From Laguncularia racemosa (lineage: Eukaryota; Streptophyta; Magnoliopsida; Myrtales; Combretaceae), in NCBI GenBank assembly GCA_037954665.1, contig JBBMOL010000008.1, positions 10,137,559 through 10,201,558 of the forward strand: a stretch of 64,000 nucleotides of DNA, given 5' to 3'. Shown in pieces: positions 24,901 through 36,685 of the stretch. The notes beneath the pieces were generated by a model. That model had not been told where the DNA came from. It did no database searches and was given only the letters and a program-made list of their open reading frames with translations. A program made the position numbers and the translations under genes. Position 1 is the stretch's first letter; the number at the start of each line of letters is the position of its first letter.

Positions 24901-25175
24901 AGAGTATTGTTTTATTACTTCATTTCATTTGGGAATTTAAATGACTCTACTCAAGGCTACATATGGAAGTGAACCCCTTATATTATCTGTGTATCTTCAA
25001 GGATTGTCTTCCGTTAAAGGCTACTAATTTTGAGTTAATTGAGAAAGATAAAATTTTTTAATAGTTGAAGAAGAACTTATTGGAGGCACACGTCAGAAAT
25101 GAAGAATTAAGTAGATGATATGAATGAGATGTGGTGTTTGATGAAGGGAACAAAGTCATCATCTTCAAGGTTTAA
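21960..25175 (+). pseudogene. Decayed Ty3/gypsy gag-pol polyprotein (element E)
   Basis: Short matches in all three plus frames follow gypsy order. Late gag: EVKSFN and AIDLAKLH near 22205-22265. Zinc knuckle: CYRCNKKCCIGYTC at 22430-22471, with tyrosine where the histidine should be. Protease region: IGIRVPTILMFYGKL near 22595-22635; the catalytic DSG is replaced (GSDNNTY). Reverse transcriptase: ASQLTIKDNFPIP near 23137-23175 and FKLDLRQTCARM near 23229-23265; the YxDD site survives only as YDIFVYAK near 23425. RNase H region: ETNTPWQE near 23875. Integrase: CLACQQTKCNTQV near 24440, GLIQPLSILEQMWEEVMMDF near 24481-24540 and FIVGL. Frameshifts and stops are dense, so this is the oldest coding relic in the window. 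It runs opposite to element A. Confidence 0.85.
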
Positions 25176-27500
25176 ACTACAATAATCAAATACATGATTG
25201 ACACATAAAACTATATTCAAAGATCATAACAATCAATAAAAGCTCATGTTCAATATAAATCTAACTAAATAGAATGCAATAATAGTATTTATAAATTACA
25301 CTTAACTTAGCCAAATTTATACAATTAGCTTAAATCATATAATTATTAATTACATTATTGACTAAAATAGCCCTAAAATAAGATTAAAACTAGGGGTAAA
25401 ATGGATATTTACCATAAGGTTTTCTATTATAAGTATAGACTAACCCTCTCTCCCTCTCTCTCTCTCACTTTTATAGAAAATCAAAGTGGGATAACCTTAG
25501 GATCTCAAACACTAAGCCCTATGCCACAACCACCCTAGCCCCTTCCATGGTGTGTTTTTTATTCTTTCCTACAATGGTGTACAAGAAGTTGTCATCAAAG
25601 GTAAGCTTACATTCTTTCCCTTAGCTAATTTGCTATACTCTACTAATCAACTAGGAAAATTAACAAGATCTCCTTTTCTTTTCGTCTTCTTCTTCTTCTT
25701 CTTCTTCTTTTTGGGAAGGTAACATAATTTGAATAAGGATACTGGTAAAAAACAAATACATTGACAGTAAGGGTTTAAGATCTTTAAGACCCCTTTTTGG
25801 TTTGTACTGAAGGGTGAATCAAAAGCCACCATCTTAGAAGGAGTTTTGTGACAAATCTAAAGAATCCTTTTTGTTAAATGCTAATGTAAGCACTTTCGAT
25901 AACTCTACTATAGGATAATCCAAACCTTTAACGCTAGGATCGAGCCATAATTAGGGAAACAAAAAACCAAATAAGAATTAATCAATATAATTGATCTTGG
26001 TTAGCATATGATTAGGCGTAAGAAATGATAAAAATAGTGACTTTATGAAAGAAAGTAATAGAAAACATGAATTGAAATAAAGGAAAGGCTTAGAATGGAT
26101 TTAGGATTACATTGGGGTAAGAAGAGATAAATTTTAAAGAAAAAGAAGAAGGAAAATATGAGTCAGGACTTGACAAGGTCGACCTTAGGCTCAAGTCAAT
26201 CAAGTATATCATTAGGAAGATCAAGAGGTGACCAAGTCACTAAGCTAGCCGACTATCCAATCAACCCTAAACACCCTAAGGTTAACTGGTTAACCCCTAA
26301 AAGTGCCCTAATTTGATAGAAAAGTAAGTTTAATCAAGCCAGTAAGTAGAGAAAATAATAAATAAACTTAGGATTTATGATCTATGGTATGTTTGATATT
26401 GATGTAAATTGCATCATAAATTAAGATTTTATTTAGGTTACTGTCAAGATTGTAAGTGGAATCTAAGTACATAATTATTGTTGCTTGACAGTTGTGCATA
26501 CTAAGTCGAGTACACAATATTACTAATAACGGTTGGCTATTAATCTTGATCGATTATTCTATGTGGTTGTATAAAGAAACCATTTTGTGAAAACTCTGGA
26601 ACCATTAAAGAGCCATACTTTTAAAAATGACTTTAGGGATCTACTTAATACTTGTAAAACCAACTTTAGGAACTTGCTCCATACTTTTAAAACCAACTTT
26701 TGAGATCTACTTTTCACTTTCAAAACTAACTTTAGGGATATGGGGATCTACACTTTTAGAATCAATTCTAGAGAGTATGATGGGTCCACACTTACACAAC
26801 CGATTCTAGGGAGTATAATGGGTCTATACTTTTAAAATCAACTCTACATTGTGCTAAAGGATCCAATGATATAGTATAGTATGATGATAGTTGAGCAAAT
26901 ATGCCCCCATTGTCTAGTGGTCCAAGACACACTTTTAAAACCAACTCTTAGGGGCACATAAATGGTTCTACATTTTCAAAACTAACTCTAAGGGTCTTGT
27001 TCCATGTGAGTGTTTCTAAGACTATTATTAATTATGGCTAATTTCATATATTGTGTGATTTGTGATTGATTGCTGCATTATAACCATTAATTTGTGTGCA
27101 ATTAGTAATTCATTTGTTTTATACACAGTAATTTGGTGCTAGGCTTTGTTGCTTACCCTTTTAAGTTTCATTCAAGTGATTATAGAGATATTATGATAGT
27201 TATGATTATCTAGGATACAATCTATATTATGGTTGAGGAATGACAATAACTTTTATGAGGAAGACCATGAAAATCATATGTTTTAGAAAGAAATTAAGAT
27301 CAATTCATTTATTTCTTATGTTCACAAAATATAGTTGATAAACTCAATTGATCAATCGTTGTTTTGAGGATTTTTACATATTAATTTGTCAAACCAAAGT
27401 TTCCCTCATGATAATTTATTAATTGAGAGCTTGACGATTTGATGTAAGTTGTGGACAGTAGTTGGTTTTTGGGCCTTACTTGTTCGTACTATGGTAAGAG
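25176..27500 (+). mobile_element. LTR-like sequence downstream of element E
   Basis: No coding frame is seen. Features typical of chromovirus LTRs occur in plus order: TAGGGGTAAAATGGATATTTACC near 25393, a (CT)n leader near 25447-25470, and GGTGCTAGGCTTTGTTGCTTACCC near 27133 towards the right end. It would fit the 3' untranslated region and 3' LTR of element E, but no matching 5' LTR was found, and the limits are rough. A (CTT)n tract lies at 25679-25709. Confidence 0.35.
26605..27005 (+). repeat. Imperfect minisatellite, units of about 35-45 bases
   Basis: A phrase of the form ACTTTTAAAACCAACTTTAGG followed by GATCTAC or GGGTCTAC recurs about nine times with variable spacing (for example near 26617, 26650, 26686, 26720, 26752, 26788, 26829, 26930 and 26972). 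It sits inside the LTR-like segment downstream of element E. Confidence 0.6.
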
Positions 27501-29091
27501 TATGTAACAAAGTTATTGCACCTCAATTAGAAATGTGATATTAACAATGTAAGATAATTTTGTATAAATAAATTTATTACTAACTCTTGGACCTATGCCC
27601 ATATGAGCTAAAATGAATAGTGATGCAAATTTGATCAATAGCAATGAGAAATTGAGATTTGCTAGTGTATTAAATGACCGATAGAGGGATAGGCAATGGT
27701 TGTCAATCTGTTTAAGATTATAGAAGAGGATCTTATATGTTCTGTTTTACATTGAAGAATAATTATGATGGGGGGATGAGCAATGAACCAACGACTGACG
27801 AACTAAAGAAAACCCTGAGCAATGACAATCGAGCAAGTAATAGATGAAGGAGTCAATGTCGACAAGAGGCTTCTAATTTGGATATGCTAGAGGAGTGGAC
27901 TCGGAGAGGTGAGAGAATAAACAAAAGGAAGAAGTTATATCATTAGGGTTTTAAGAGTAACTACATGGCCTGAGTTTATGCATATTATTTTTCTTATATC
28001 CTTTAAGTGGTTCCATTCAATTTATATGGTTTGATTCGGCTCTCTTCTAATATTTAAATCAAATCACCAACAAAAATATACTCATTAATTCAAAACATAA
28101 ATCGATATAAATTGAAATATACTAAATTTTCTATTCAATTTAGTTTGATTTAATTTACGATTTGATTTATTTTTTAAATGCCCCTTCCCATCGGCAATCG
28201 AACCTAAAGGACTAAAACCTAAAAGGACCTACTCGACACCTCCCAAGCTTTATTACCGGAATACTGCAACCAACAACATAGACAGGACTTCTTGAGATGA
28301 TATAAACCTGTGGAGAATCAAACACAATGAAAAGGGCCATTTCGAGCTCCAATCCAATAGATAGAAACTCATAAGCAGTCTCCCAGCTTATAATTTCAGC
28401 TCAACTCTTTAAAATCCATTTCTCATATGATAATGTGCCAGCGAAGATCTCCATTTCTTTGTTATTTGTTTTCATTATTTTGATTTTTTATTTAACATCA
28501 CATTTTCTTAATATAAATATCCGACTTAGCTTTTACCAGGGCATATTTTTTACTAAATAGGTAGCTATATGTGCAAAATTTGCCACGCGTAAGGACTGAA
28601 ATTTTTTTATACAATGCCATAAGACCATCAGCAATGCATGTTACTTGGCATGCTTTTTAAGGCTTAAGGTTTTTTAACTTGTTGGGGTTCTCGATAACGA
28701 TATAAAAAATTATTTCTTTTTATTATTTTTTTATATATTTTGTTAACTTAAGATGCTAAATATGAAAAAGTTTCTTAAGATGTTGATATATTACCTAGAA
28801 ACTCTAAATAGAAATGTGGATAGCTTAATAAGAGCCTAAATCCAATATGGTTAGGAAACAAGGAAAAAACTTAAAGATTATTATGATATACAATATAAAA
28901 GATATAAATTAAATATGAATATGTATAATTATAACATTAATCTTTATTCAATTCGATGGATTTTTAGCTTTGATATGAATTCGAGGAGAAATAGGTTAGA
29001 TCCAAACACGACCAACAAATACAAATTTCCACCTCTAATATATTGGGATAGATTTATCCTTATACGTGTGTACAACTAATTTGGCCCATAA
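27501..29091. other. Intergenic, no gene recognised
   Basis: A+T-rich, non-coding. A stretch at about 27990-28200 with GGTTTGATTCGG and GATTTGATTTATT words resembles the AACCAAACC-type MITEs seen elsewhere. Confidence 0.4.
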
Positions 29092-29287
29092 CATTTTGTA
29101 CCCTTTTGAATAGAATAATATATACATTGGTCATTCAAATGAATATGCGATAAAGAGCTTAAATAACCCCCCAAAAAAGAATATATTTGCATTTTGTACC
29201 CTTTTGAATAGAATAATATATACATTGGTCATTCAAATGAATATGCGATAAAGAGCTTATATAACCCCCAAAAAAAGAATATATTTT
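29092..29287. repeat. Recent 98-bp tandem duplication
   Basis: Positions 29092-29189 and 29190-29287 are almost identical, both beginning CATTTTGTACCCTTTTGAAT and ending AAAAGAATATATTT. They differ only around the AAATAACCCCCC/TATAACCCCC tract. The near identity in otherwise decayed DNA marks a young event, probably replication slippage or unequal exchange. Confidence 0.9.
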
Positions 29288-29577
29288 TTTATATCATCAT
29301 TAATGGCTGTGGGTTTAATAATATTCTTAGTTTGAAAATTTAGATAGTATGACCATAACTTTGACCCGTAATCTTGGCTGAACACCGAATTTCCGTGTTT
29401 CAATTTTCTCTTGCGTATGCTAAACTGCTTTCTTTGTTTGTACCCTTAATAATTTTCTAGTTTCAAATAAAATGGCATCTCATATCCTATTAAATTTTTG
29501 TTTTATATGAAGCAATTGATGAAATAAGCCCATAGATTAATCTTCATGTAATAAGAAAATATGGTAGGTGTATCTTA

Positions 29578-30062
29578 TATAAAAGGGAAAAATACATTTT
29601 TAATCATTAATATTTATCTATATTTCAATTTAAGCCATCAACATTTTTTTTTGTTTTTACTTGAATCCTCAAAAATTTCAACACCTTACAAATATTGGAC
29701 TTTTATTAAGTACGTTATTTTTTTTTCCCATATTATGTATATATTAGCTTTCAATTGGTTTTAGGCTAATTGACCAAGGTGGTTAAGGTACATATTATTT
29801 TTATTATATCCTATCAATCAATATATTTAATATTATTTTTATTATATTATGTAAATAAATATATTTAATATTCACTTTGTTAATAATTATTATGGAATAA
29901 TTTAAAGTTGACACATCTTACAATGGATAGAAAACTTAATAGATTTAACTAAAGTCTCTTTTATTGTAAGAATTTGTAAATGTTGAGTATTTAAATAGAA
30001 AAAAAAATTGATGATTAAAAAAAAATATTAAAAACTAAAAATATACTTTTCCTATAGAAAAG
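29578..30062. mobile_element. MITE with inverted ends
   Basis: The element is about 29586-30052 (467 bp). The left end GGAAAAATACATTTTTAATC is matched on the minus strand at the right end by GGAAAAGTATATTTTTAGTT. Inside, CAACATTT and TTATTAAG words on the left have inverted partners on the right near 29975 and 29935. Flanks TATAAAAG (29578-29585) and TATAGAAAAG (30053-30062) may be a decayed target duplication. It has no coding capacity. Confidence 0.6.
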
Positions 30063-30540
30063 TACTAACAACCGATAAAGAATTTTTGTTTTTGTGGGCA
30101 AGTTTTATAGAGGCAATTCCTAATCCAGTGAAAAATGGCTTGTTATGCTGAAAAAAAAAAAAAGAAAGATTCCTATCGGCAATTTTTATCTAGGTTTCTC
30201 AATACGCATTCGTTAATTCCCTTAAAAAAAAAAATTCGAATCCCAATACACTGGTTTTTTTCAAGTAAAATATGTTTTCAAGTGCACATCTTGCGTGCAT
30301 GATTTTTCCAACGAACTGTTTTGTTTCGATAATACTATAGTTAGATGTTGAATTTACACAAAATCTATTATGGTGGGGTGTTTAGATAAAGAACCTGATA
30401 AAGGGTTAAATCAGGATTGATATATTTTGAGGTTCCTTATTTGATATTTTCTTGATACTTTAGTTATTGACTATTATGTGTATTAAAGTTTGGTTACTTG
30501 TGGCTCTTGTTACTCTATGCCTATTGTATATCGATGAAAA
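30063..30540. other. No feature recognised
   Basis: A+T-rich intergenic DNA. Confidence 0.4.
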
Positions 30541-32302
30541 AGCTGAAAATCTTAAATGTGATTTCTGATATAGAAATGATTTGGAATAAAATAGAATGGA
30601 ATAAAATCAATAATGGAATATCAAGTCCATTATTGAACTTGGAAACATTCACGGAATGGAATTATATATAGTAGTATTTATTAAAACCATCCTTATTAGT
30701 ATATGTGTTTATCACGGTTGTCCTTATTCATATATGTAATAAATATAAATTAATAAATTAAAAAAATTATTTAAATAATTATTATTGATGACGTGGAATA
30801 GGCTCGCGATTTTACTCTTTAAAGGTGATGGAATCGCAATGCGCTTTAAAGTTAGAATCGTCAATTTTAAGAAATTACAATATGAAACACCAAATCACGA
30901 TTTCATTCAAATATATTCCTACGTATCATGTGCGTCATAAAGACATGACCAAAAAAAGAAAAAGGAAAATAAAAACATCTTTTTCATATATGCCAAAAAT
31001 AATACAAAGCCATGAATTATTGAATGGAGGTGATCAAGGCGACTTAGGAATTCTACAAGAAAAAGCTTCTCCTCTACCTTATCATTCAAAGTCATTAATA
31101 GTGCAAGGGTCTAATGGATCACAAAAGTCTTTACACTCATTTGCTTTAAAATACATGCACTTCAAGTAAGGAAAAAGTAGCACATTTATCCATTTTTCAT
31201 CTTTTACTTTTCACCCATCCACAATCGTTCAACTAGATACAACTCTTAAAAAAATTGCTTATTGAGATTCTTTTAACAAGAGTTTTAAAAATTGTTTATA
31301 AGAAGAGATGATGTATTTCAAATAAGAAGAGGAATTGAATAAGCAAACATAAAATTACCATATTTGATAGATTTTCACTACTTTTTTTTTGTTTAATTCA
31401 ATTCGGTTTGGTTTAGTTTGTAATTTTTTTGAACTTAAAAGGAAATGTTTCGGTTTGTAATTTTTTTGAATTTAAAAAGATAGTCAAAACCTAATTTACA
31501 GTTCAATTCGATTCAATTTGATTTGGTTTGCGATTTGATTGGTTTTTTTACCTAATCTTAATATACATAGCTGAAAGGGTGAAAAATCTTAATGTTACGT
31601 TTAGTATACAAGAATGATTGAAAATAAAATGGAATCAATAATAGAATATCAAGTCTATGTTTGGAAACATTTATGGAATGGAATGAAATGTAATGGTATA
31701 TAGTGTTTATTTATCAAAATTGTCTTTATTCATGTATGTAATAAATACAAATTAATGAGCTAAAAAAGTTATTTAAGTAATTATTATCGACGAGGTGAAA
31801 TGGAATCCCTATTTTGCACCTTCATTTCAAAGGTGGAATCGTGATTCCCCTTAAAGTCAAAATGGTCAATTCTAAAATCTCTTTTAAATATAGAAAAAAA
31901 GGAAATGCACTATGAAATTGTGATTCTATTTTAAATTTATTTTCACATATCACATGTGACATAAAAACTCGGCAAAAATGAAGGGAAAATGGGAACATCT
32001 TTTCATATATGTCAAAAATTATACAGGGCCATGAATTATTGAATGGAGGTGATCAAGGCCACTTAGGAATTCTACAAGAAAAAGCTTCTCCTCCACTTTA
32101 TCCTCAATTCAAAGTCGTTGACAGTGTCAGGGTCTGATGGATCACAAAAGTCTTTACACTTATTTGCTTTAAAATAATGCATTTCAAGTAAGGAAAAAGT
32201 TGCACATTTATCCACTTTTCATCTTTTACTTTTTACTCATCCACAATCATTCAATTAGATACAACAACTAAAAACATTGCTTATTGGGATTCTTTTAACA
32301 AG
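30541..32302. repeat. Direct duplication of a 0.74-kb unit
   Basis: Unit 1 (30541-31280) and unit 2 (31569-32302) are co-linear direct copies, starting at AGCTGAAA and ending at GATTCTTTTAACAAG. The best-conserved part is TATTGAATGGAGGTGATCAA (31018 and 32039) with the following 200 bases. The units differ by many substitutions and small indels. The 288-base spacer (31281-31568) carries TTCGGTTTGTAATTTTTTT twice and resembles the GGTTTGGTT-type MITEs. The first unit has a 114-codon open frame (30825-31169) that is broken in the second unit, so it is not called as a gene. Confidence 0.85.
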
Positions 32303-34380
32303 TTGGTTTGGTATCTGTTTTGTTTTATGTTTATTGGAATAAATGTGTTTAGTTCAAAAAAAAATGAAAAAAAAAAGACAAAAATAAAAATTACATATAT
32401 ACCTTTCTTAGAAAAAAAAAAGAAAACAAAATCTCTATTGAAATATAACTAGATTTGACAATTATCCTAACATTCAATTTCAAATAGACATAAAACAGAT
32501 ATAGATGGGATACAAATAGGATATAGCTAAAATTCAAATAAAGTCTTAAATACTTATTGATCATTCTATTCCACACAAACACACGGGATACAAAATTACG
32601 CTATAAGAAAGATGGACAACATTTCTTCAAGTGAGCATGATATGATTGTAAATATCTCATATTTATCAAATTAAAGGTTTAGTAACAATTTCAATCCATT
32701 ACTTCAAATCACATCAACTCATTTGCCATAAAAAAGAGGTTGATAATCAATCATAATAAGGAGTAATCTCTTTTCTAAGGATAAGAAGCGATAAAAGACT
32801 CTGTGTTTGCTCACCGTTAATATTTGATTGAAAAGAAGGATTTTGTCTTGATTGGGAAGCACACTTGGTGATTTCATGGGAATATGACAACGACCCCTTT
32901 GCATAAAAAAGCTACTTAGTACTTCACATGGTATTCATTTTAATGACAAAATTAAATAAAGGAGGTGGCCCTCATGAAATCAACAAAAAAAAGTTGCATC
33001 GAATGCCGACATCATGGGCACAGATAAAAGTTGAATAATAAAACATAATCTTATGCATATATTTTTCTTTTAAATGTGGTTGTTGCTGAAAAGAACTTCC
33101 AAACTACCATGTCAATTCTTCTTTATGTCCATGCATCTTTAATCAAATCATACGTGACGACCTTGGAACAGCGCCGGTCCCTGGATTTAAGGGAGTCAAA
33201 TTGGATGAATGTTGATCATTATTTAGGTGTTGATTCCAGATTAATATTTCATATGTTGCCCTCATAGTTACCTTCAATTTTAATACTTGTAGCCAAGTTT
33301 AAATAAATATCTTATCAATTATATGCGAAATGATTTTGTTAGGAAATGGATAGTTGGATAGTCCTGATGCCATTTTATTAAGGATTTAATCTTAATTATT
33401 GCTCAACACACATAAGAGATAAACATTATACATATATATGTATATATAACTCAAAACTACTTTTAGTGTCCCAAAACAATAATCATGTTCCCTTAGGTTA
33501 TTCGATTGGAGTTTCTAATGCTTAAAAGTATTTTGTCTTAATTTCGAAGTTTGACTTTCTTTTCATTGTTGGGTATGAGCACCTATTGTTAATTGTGAAT
33601 GAATACTCCGAAAAATTTAATGTAGAAAAACGCAAAATAACTGTGTTGAAAGGTCATAAGCAAAACTCGAAACGTCCATTAATGGAAGAGCATGATACAT
33701 AATTCTCACAATCTGTTTAGAATTATACTCCCACGATTGAATATCCAAGGATTTACATGGCTATCACTCAAGAATATTCTACCAAATACATAAAACTATA
33801 CATTTAGAGTTAAATAAAAATCCCCAAAATCGTAATTTAGAAACCAAAAATATACAAAATAGGAAGCTGTCAATGCCGCAGATTTTACCTTAGATAACCA
33901 CAGAAAGAAGATGATTGCAGACACAAACTTAATGTATTTTTGCTGAAGTTAATGATTACAAGTCTGTTATTGGAAATAACCCGTCTTAATTGCACACAAT
34001 ATTCTCGAAGAATATTAATTTCAATGATTTTTATCCCTTATGAAGTGTTACCCCATCTTCATGGACAAAGTAAGACGCCCAATCCCTTATGGAGCGTATG
34101 GATTACTTTCAAATTAACGGACAGATCCTTCCAATACAAGACTACCATTAGCGGGAGTTGGAGTCGCGTGTTGTACATAAACGGTTCAGCCTTTGCAACC
34201 TTCCATCAGATTATTAATGATTTAGACATAAACATTTTCCATAAATGAAGTTCATTGGTCTATTCTATTATAGGTACGAGCCTATGAGAGCACCACATAT
34301 GAGGTTTCTTAAATATATCTGGGCCCGTAACTTTGATCATATGACAATGATATTCCCTCAAGAAAGATTAGCTTCCTATT
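32303..34380. other. Upstream intergenic region of the MAKR gene
   Basis: No other gene is recognised. A 102-codon plus-strand open frame at 33940-34248 has no familiar domain. The part 33680-34250 is less A+T-rich than its surroundings and could be an unidentified LTR fragment or a distal regulatory region. Confidence 0.35.
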
Positions 34381-34420
34381 GTTATATATATATATATATT
34401 ATATTATATTACACTTGAAA
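34381..34420 (+). promoter_or_regulatory. TATA-rich core promoter candidate of the MAKR gene
   Basis: A run of TATATATATATATATT (34383-34402) followed by ATATTATATTAC lies 70-105 bases before the ATG at 34489, the right distance for a plant TATA region with a short leader. It could also be a simple microsatellite. Confidence 0.4.
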
Positions 34421-34488
34421 ACGATATCATTGTCAACTTGGTTGGTGGTGATGAATTAGCTAGTTTCTTCCATTTCACACTCTGCGTT

Positions 34489-36570
34489 ATGGCAAGCATT
34501 GATTGCTTATATCCGATCCGTAGCGATCATCGCCCGGCCAATGATGATGATGATGATTTCTCCTTCAGCAGCCGCCATAACTTTGGTTCTAATTATTTGG
34601 AAGTTTTATCAGAGGAGGAAGGAGACCTGTTGTATGATAGTGATGATGAATCCTACATTGAAATCCAACTCCAACCCTCCAAGGCTTCCTCTACTAATGG
34701 TGATGTTCAGGATGATTTTCCTTATCCTGATCTTGATGGTGATGATGATGAAGAAGAACACATCGAACTCCGGATATCGATTTCATCAACAGCTGTTCCT
34801 TTTCCACACAGGTTGAATAAAGCAGTTACCGAGTCTGAAGCTGAAACTTCAACAACGTCCTCATCATTTGTCGCAACAACATCCTTAAATTCGTCAAGAG
34901 TGTCTAGTATTTCGGCACCAGGTTCTGTGAAAGGTGGTTATCCTAACCAGGGGGAGGAGGTGATGATGGCATCAGAGAAAACACAGGCTGATCTCGGGCG
35001 CCAAGGAGACGACAATAGTGGGAGGAAGACACGGACTAGGAATAGGAATAGGAGTGTGCAGTTTCCGGCAATCAACCGGCTGCTCAACGCACTGTTGTCA
35101 AGTCTAAAAGTATCTCCAGAAATGTGCCAGGAAACTGCTGCTTCCAGCTGCCCTAGCATCAGTAACTTGGAGCTGCCAAGGACCAGGTATAACTTTACTG
35201 CTTTAGGTAATTTTTCTCTCTGATTATAAACGAGACGAGTAAAGTAAGTACAATATTGAACTTGTGCCTAGCTAAAAAATTCAATGCTTATACTTAAGTT
35301 CCGTCTGCTTAAGAGCTATCTTTTCTTTTCTTTCTTTCTTTTTTTTTTTTTTTTTTTTTCCCTCTCTCTATAATTAGATTAATATTGATGAGTAAATGCA
35401 ATAGAAACTTGACTTAAAATAAGTTAGATTTTGATTAAGCTCATGACTTCTTTAAACTACCTATCATAAAACTCTGAGTTCAATTTAATAAACTATTTGA
35501 GTAACTTGACTAAAATAAATTAAATTTTGATTAAGCTCATGACTTCTTTAAACTACATGTCATAAAACTTAAGTTAATAAACTATATGACTAATTTGAAT
35601 TCACACTCAACTCCACTATTTTGAACTGAATTTGAGGTAATATCTAGCCAAATTTGAGTAAGCTTGATTTTTCTATTAAAACATCGGGAAGAGGAATCGA
35701 TCCCTTTTAATTTACTAGAACCAGGTATCATATTGTCAATAAAATAGGATCTAGAGTCATCCTCCCTCCCTCTCTCTCCCTCTCTTTCTCCTTTTTCCTT
35801 TTTTATTTTTTTATTTTTATTTTTTTCTCTGTTATTAATCCCAATCCTATCGTCTCATTTCAATAACAAATTGCTTCATATTGGTAACTCAAAAGCGTCC
35901 TCCATAAAGGAAAAGGCTGATATGGTAGATGTCAGAGAATGGAAAAGGCTGCATGAAGCAACGATTCAGTATTTATAAGCACTAAATCCTAAAACTGCTT
36001 GATATTCTTACAATTCTTATTTTCTATTGCATACTTTTGAGCAGCAGGAAGGCATCATCAAAGAACTCAACAACAACAGCAAATGGCGGCATAATGAAGT
36101 TCCTCATAAAGTTTCCAGCCACGCAAATCAGGACATTCCTAACCTCATTCATGAAAAGCCGACAAGCTGTTCCTTTCCCTGGCAGGAAAAGTAAAGGATC
36201 GGAGAAGAAGAACAGACGCGAGGAGAATTTCCAGTTCCAATCGAGTACTCATCAAGGCAAAGAGACTAATGAAAAGAAAAGAAAACCGAAATCATCGGTG
36301 TTGGAGATAAACTTGAATGGCATGAAAGGTGTGATAGAGGCAGTGAAAATTGGCAGGAAATCTGAAAGCAGCAACAGGAAAATGAAGAATAGTAATAGTA
36401 ATAGTATGAAGTCAAAAAGCTGCCCAACATCAAGGAAGTCATCTCCACTTCGTAGGGATGTTAAAATACACCTTGGAGAAAGTTCCATTCAAGCAGCTAT
36501 TGCTCACTGCAAGAACTCTTTTGCTTTCTTTCCTGATTTTAGATTTGATCCTGTTACTACACATCCATAG
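34489..36570 (+). CDS. Membrane-associated kinase regulator (MAKR/BKI1 family) protein, two exons
   Basis: Exon 1 is 34489-35186 and exon 2 about 36048-36570, giving about 406 residues. The donor is ACCAG/GTATAA; the acceptor is the tandem GAGCAGCAG/G (36039-36047). The upstream frame is open but lacks an ATG, so 34489 is taken as start. MAKR-type features: an acidic N-terminal region (DDDDDDF near 19-24), YIEIQLQ at 56-62, an acidic run at 84-90 followed by HIELRISISST at 91-101 (the short hydrophobic-polar signature of the family), Ser/Thr-rich spacers, several Lys/Arg-rich patches in exon 2 (membrane-binding candidates), and the C-terminal SSIQAAIAHCKNSF at about 378-391, which matches the receptor-kinase-inhibiting C-terminal motif of BKI1/MAKRs. 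Family members sit on the plasma membrane and restrain or modulate leucine-rich-repeat receptor kinases. Which receptor is bound cannot be told. A poly(A) signal AATAAA lies at 36655-36660. Confidence 0.85.
35187..36047 (+). other. Intron of the MAKR gene with tandem repeat and pyrimidine tracts
   Basis: An 861-base phase-2 intron. It has a T/C-only tract at about 35318-35369, a direct repeat of 96-base spacing (GATTTTGATTAAGCTCATGA-type sequence at about 35430 and 35526), and a second C/T-rich tract (35758-35828, CTCCCTCCCTCTCTCTC then T-rich). The end carries three in-frame consecutive NAG acceptors. Confidence 0.65.
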
Positions 36571-36654
36571 AATTTCCATTGGATGGTTCTTGTATCCTAT
36601 ATATATATTGTAGTTTCCACTCCTTTTCTCCATATGTAAGCATTCGCTTTTACA

Positions 36655-36660
36655 AATAAA
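36655..36660 (+). terminator. Poly(A) signal of the MAKR gene
   Basis: AATAAA, 85 bases after the stop codon, in a T-rich setting that includes TATATATATTGTAG upstream. Confidence 0.6.
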
Positions 36661-36685
36661 TCAGACTTTTGAAGCATAACAATGG

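Noticed and set aside
30825..31169. A 114-codon plus-strand open frame
   Set aside because: Its duplicated copy at 31.85-32.19 kb is broken by stops and indels and the product resembles nothing known.
33940..34248. A 102-codon plus-strand open frame upstream of the MAKR gene
   Set aside because: No signature is recognised on either strand; it may be LTR debris.
36252..36488. Minus-strand open frames overlapping MAKR exon 2
   Set aside because: Shadows of the Lys/Ser-rich coding strand.
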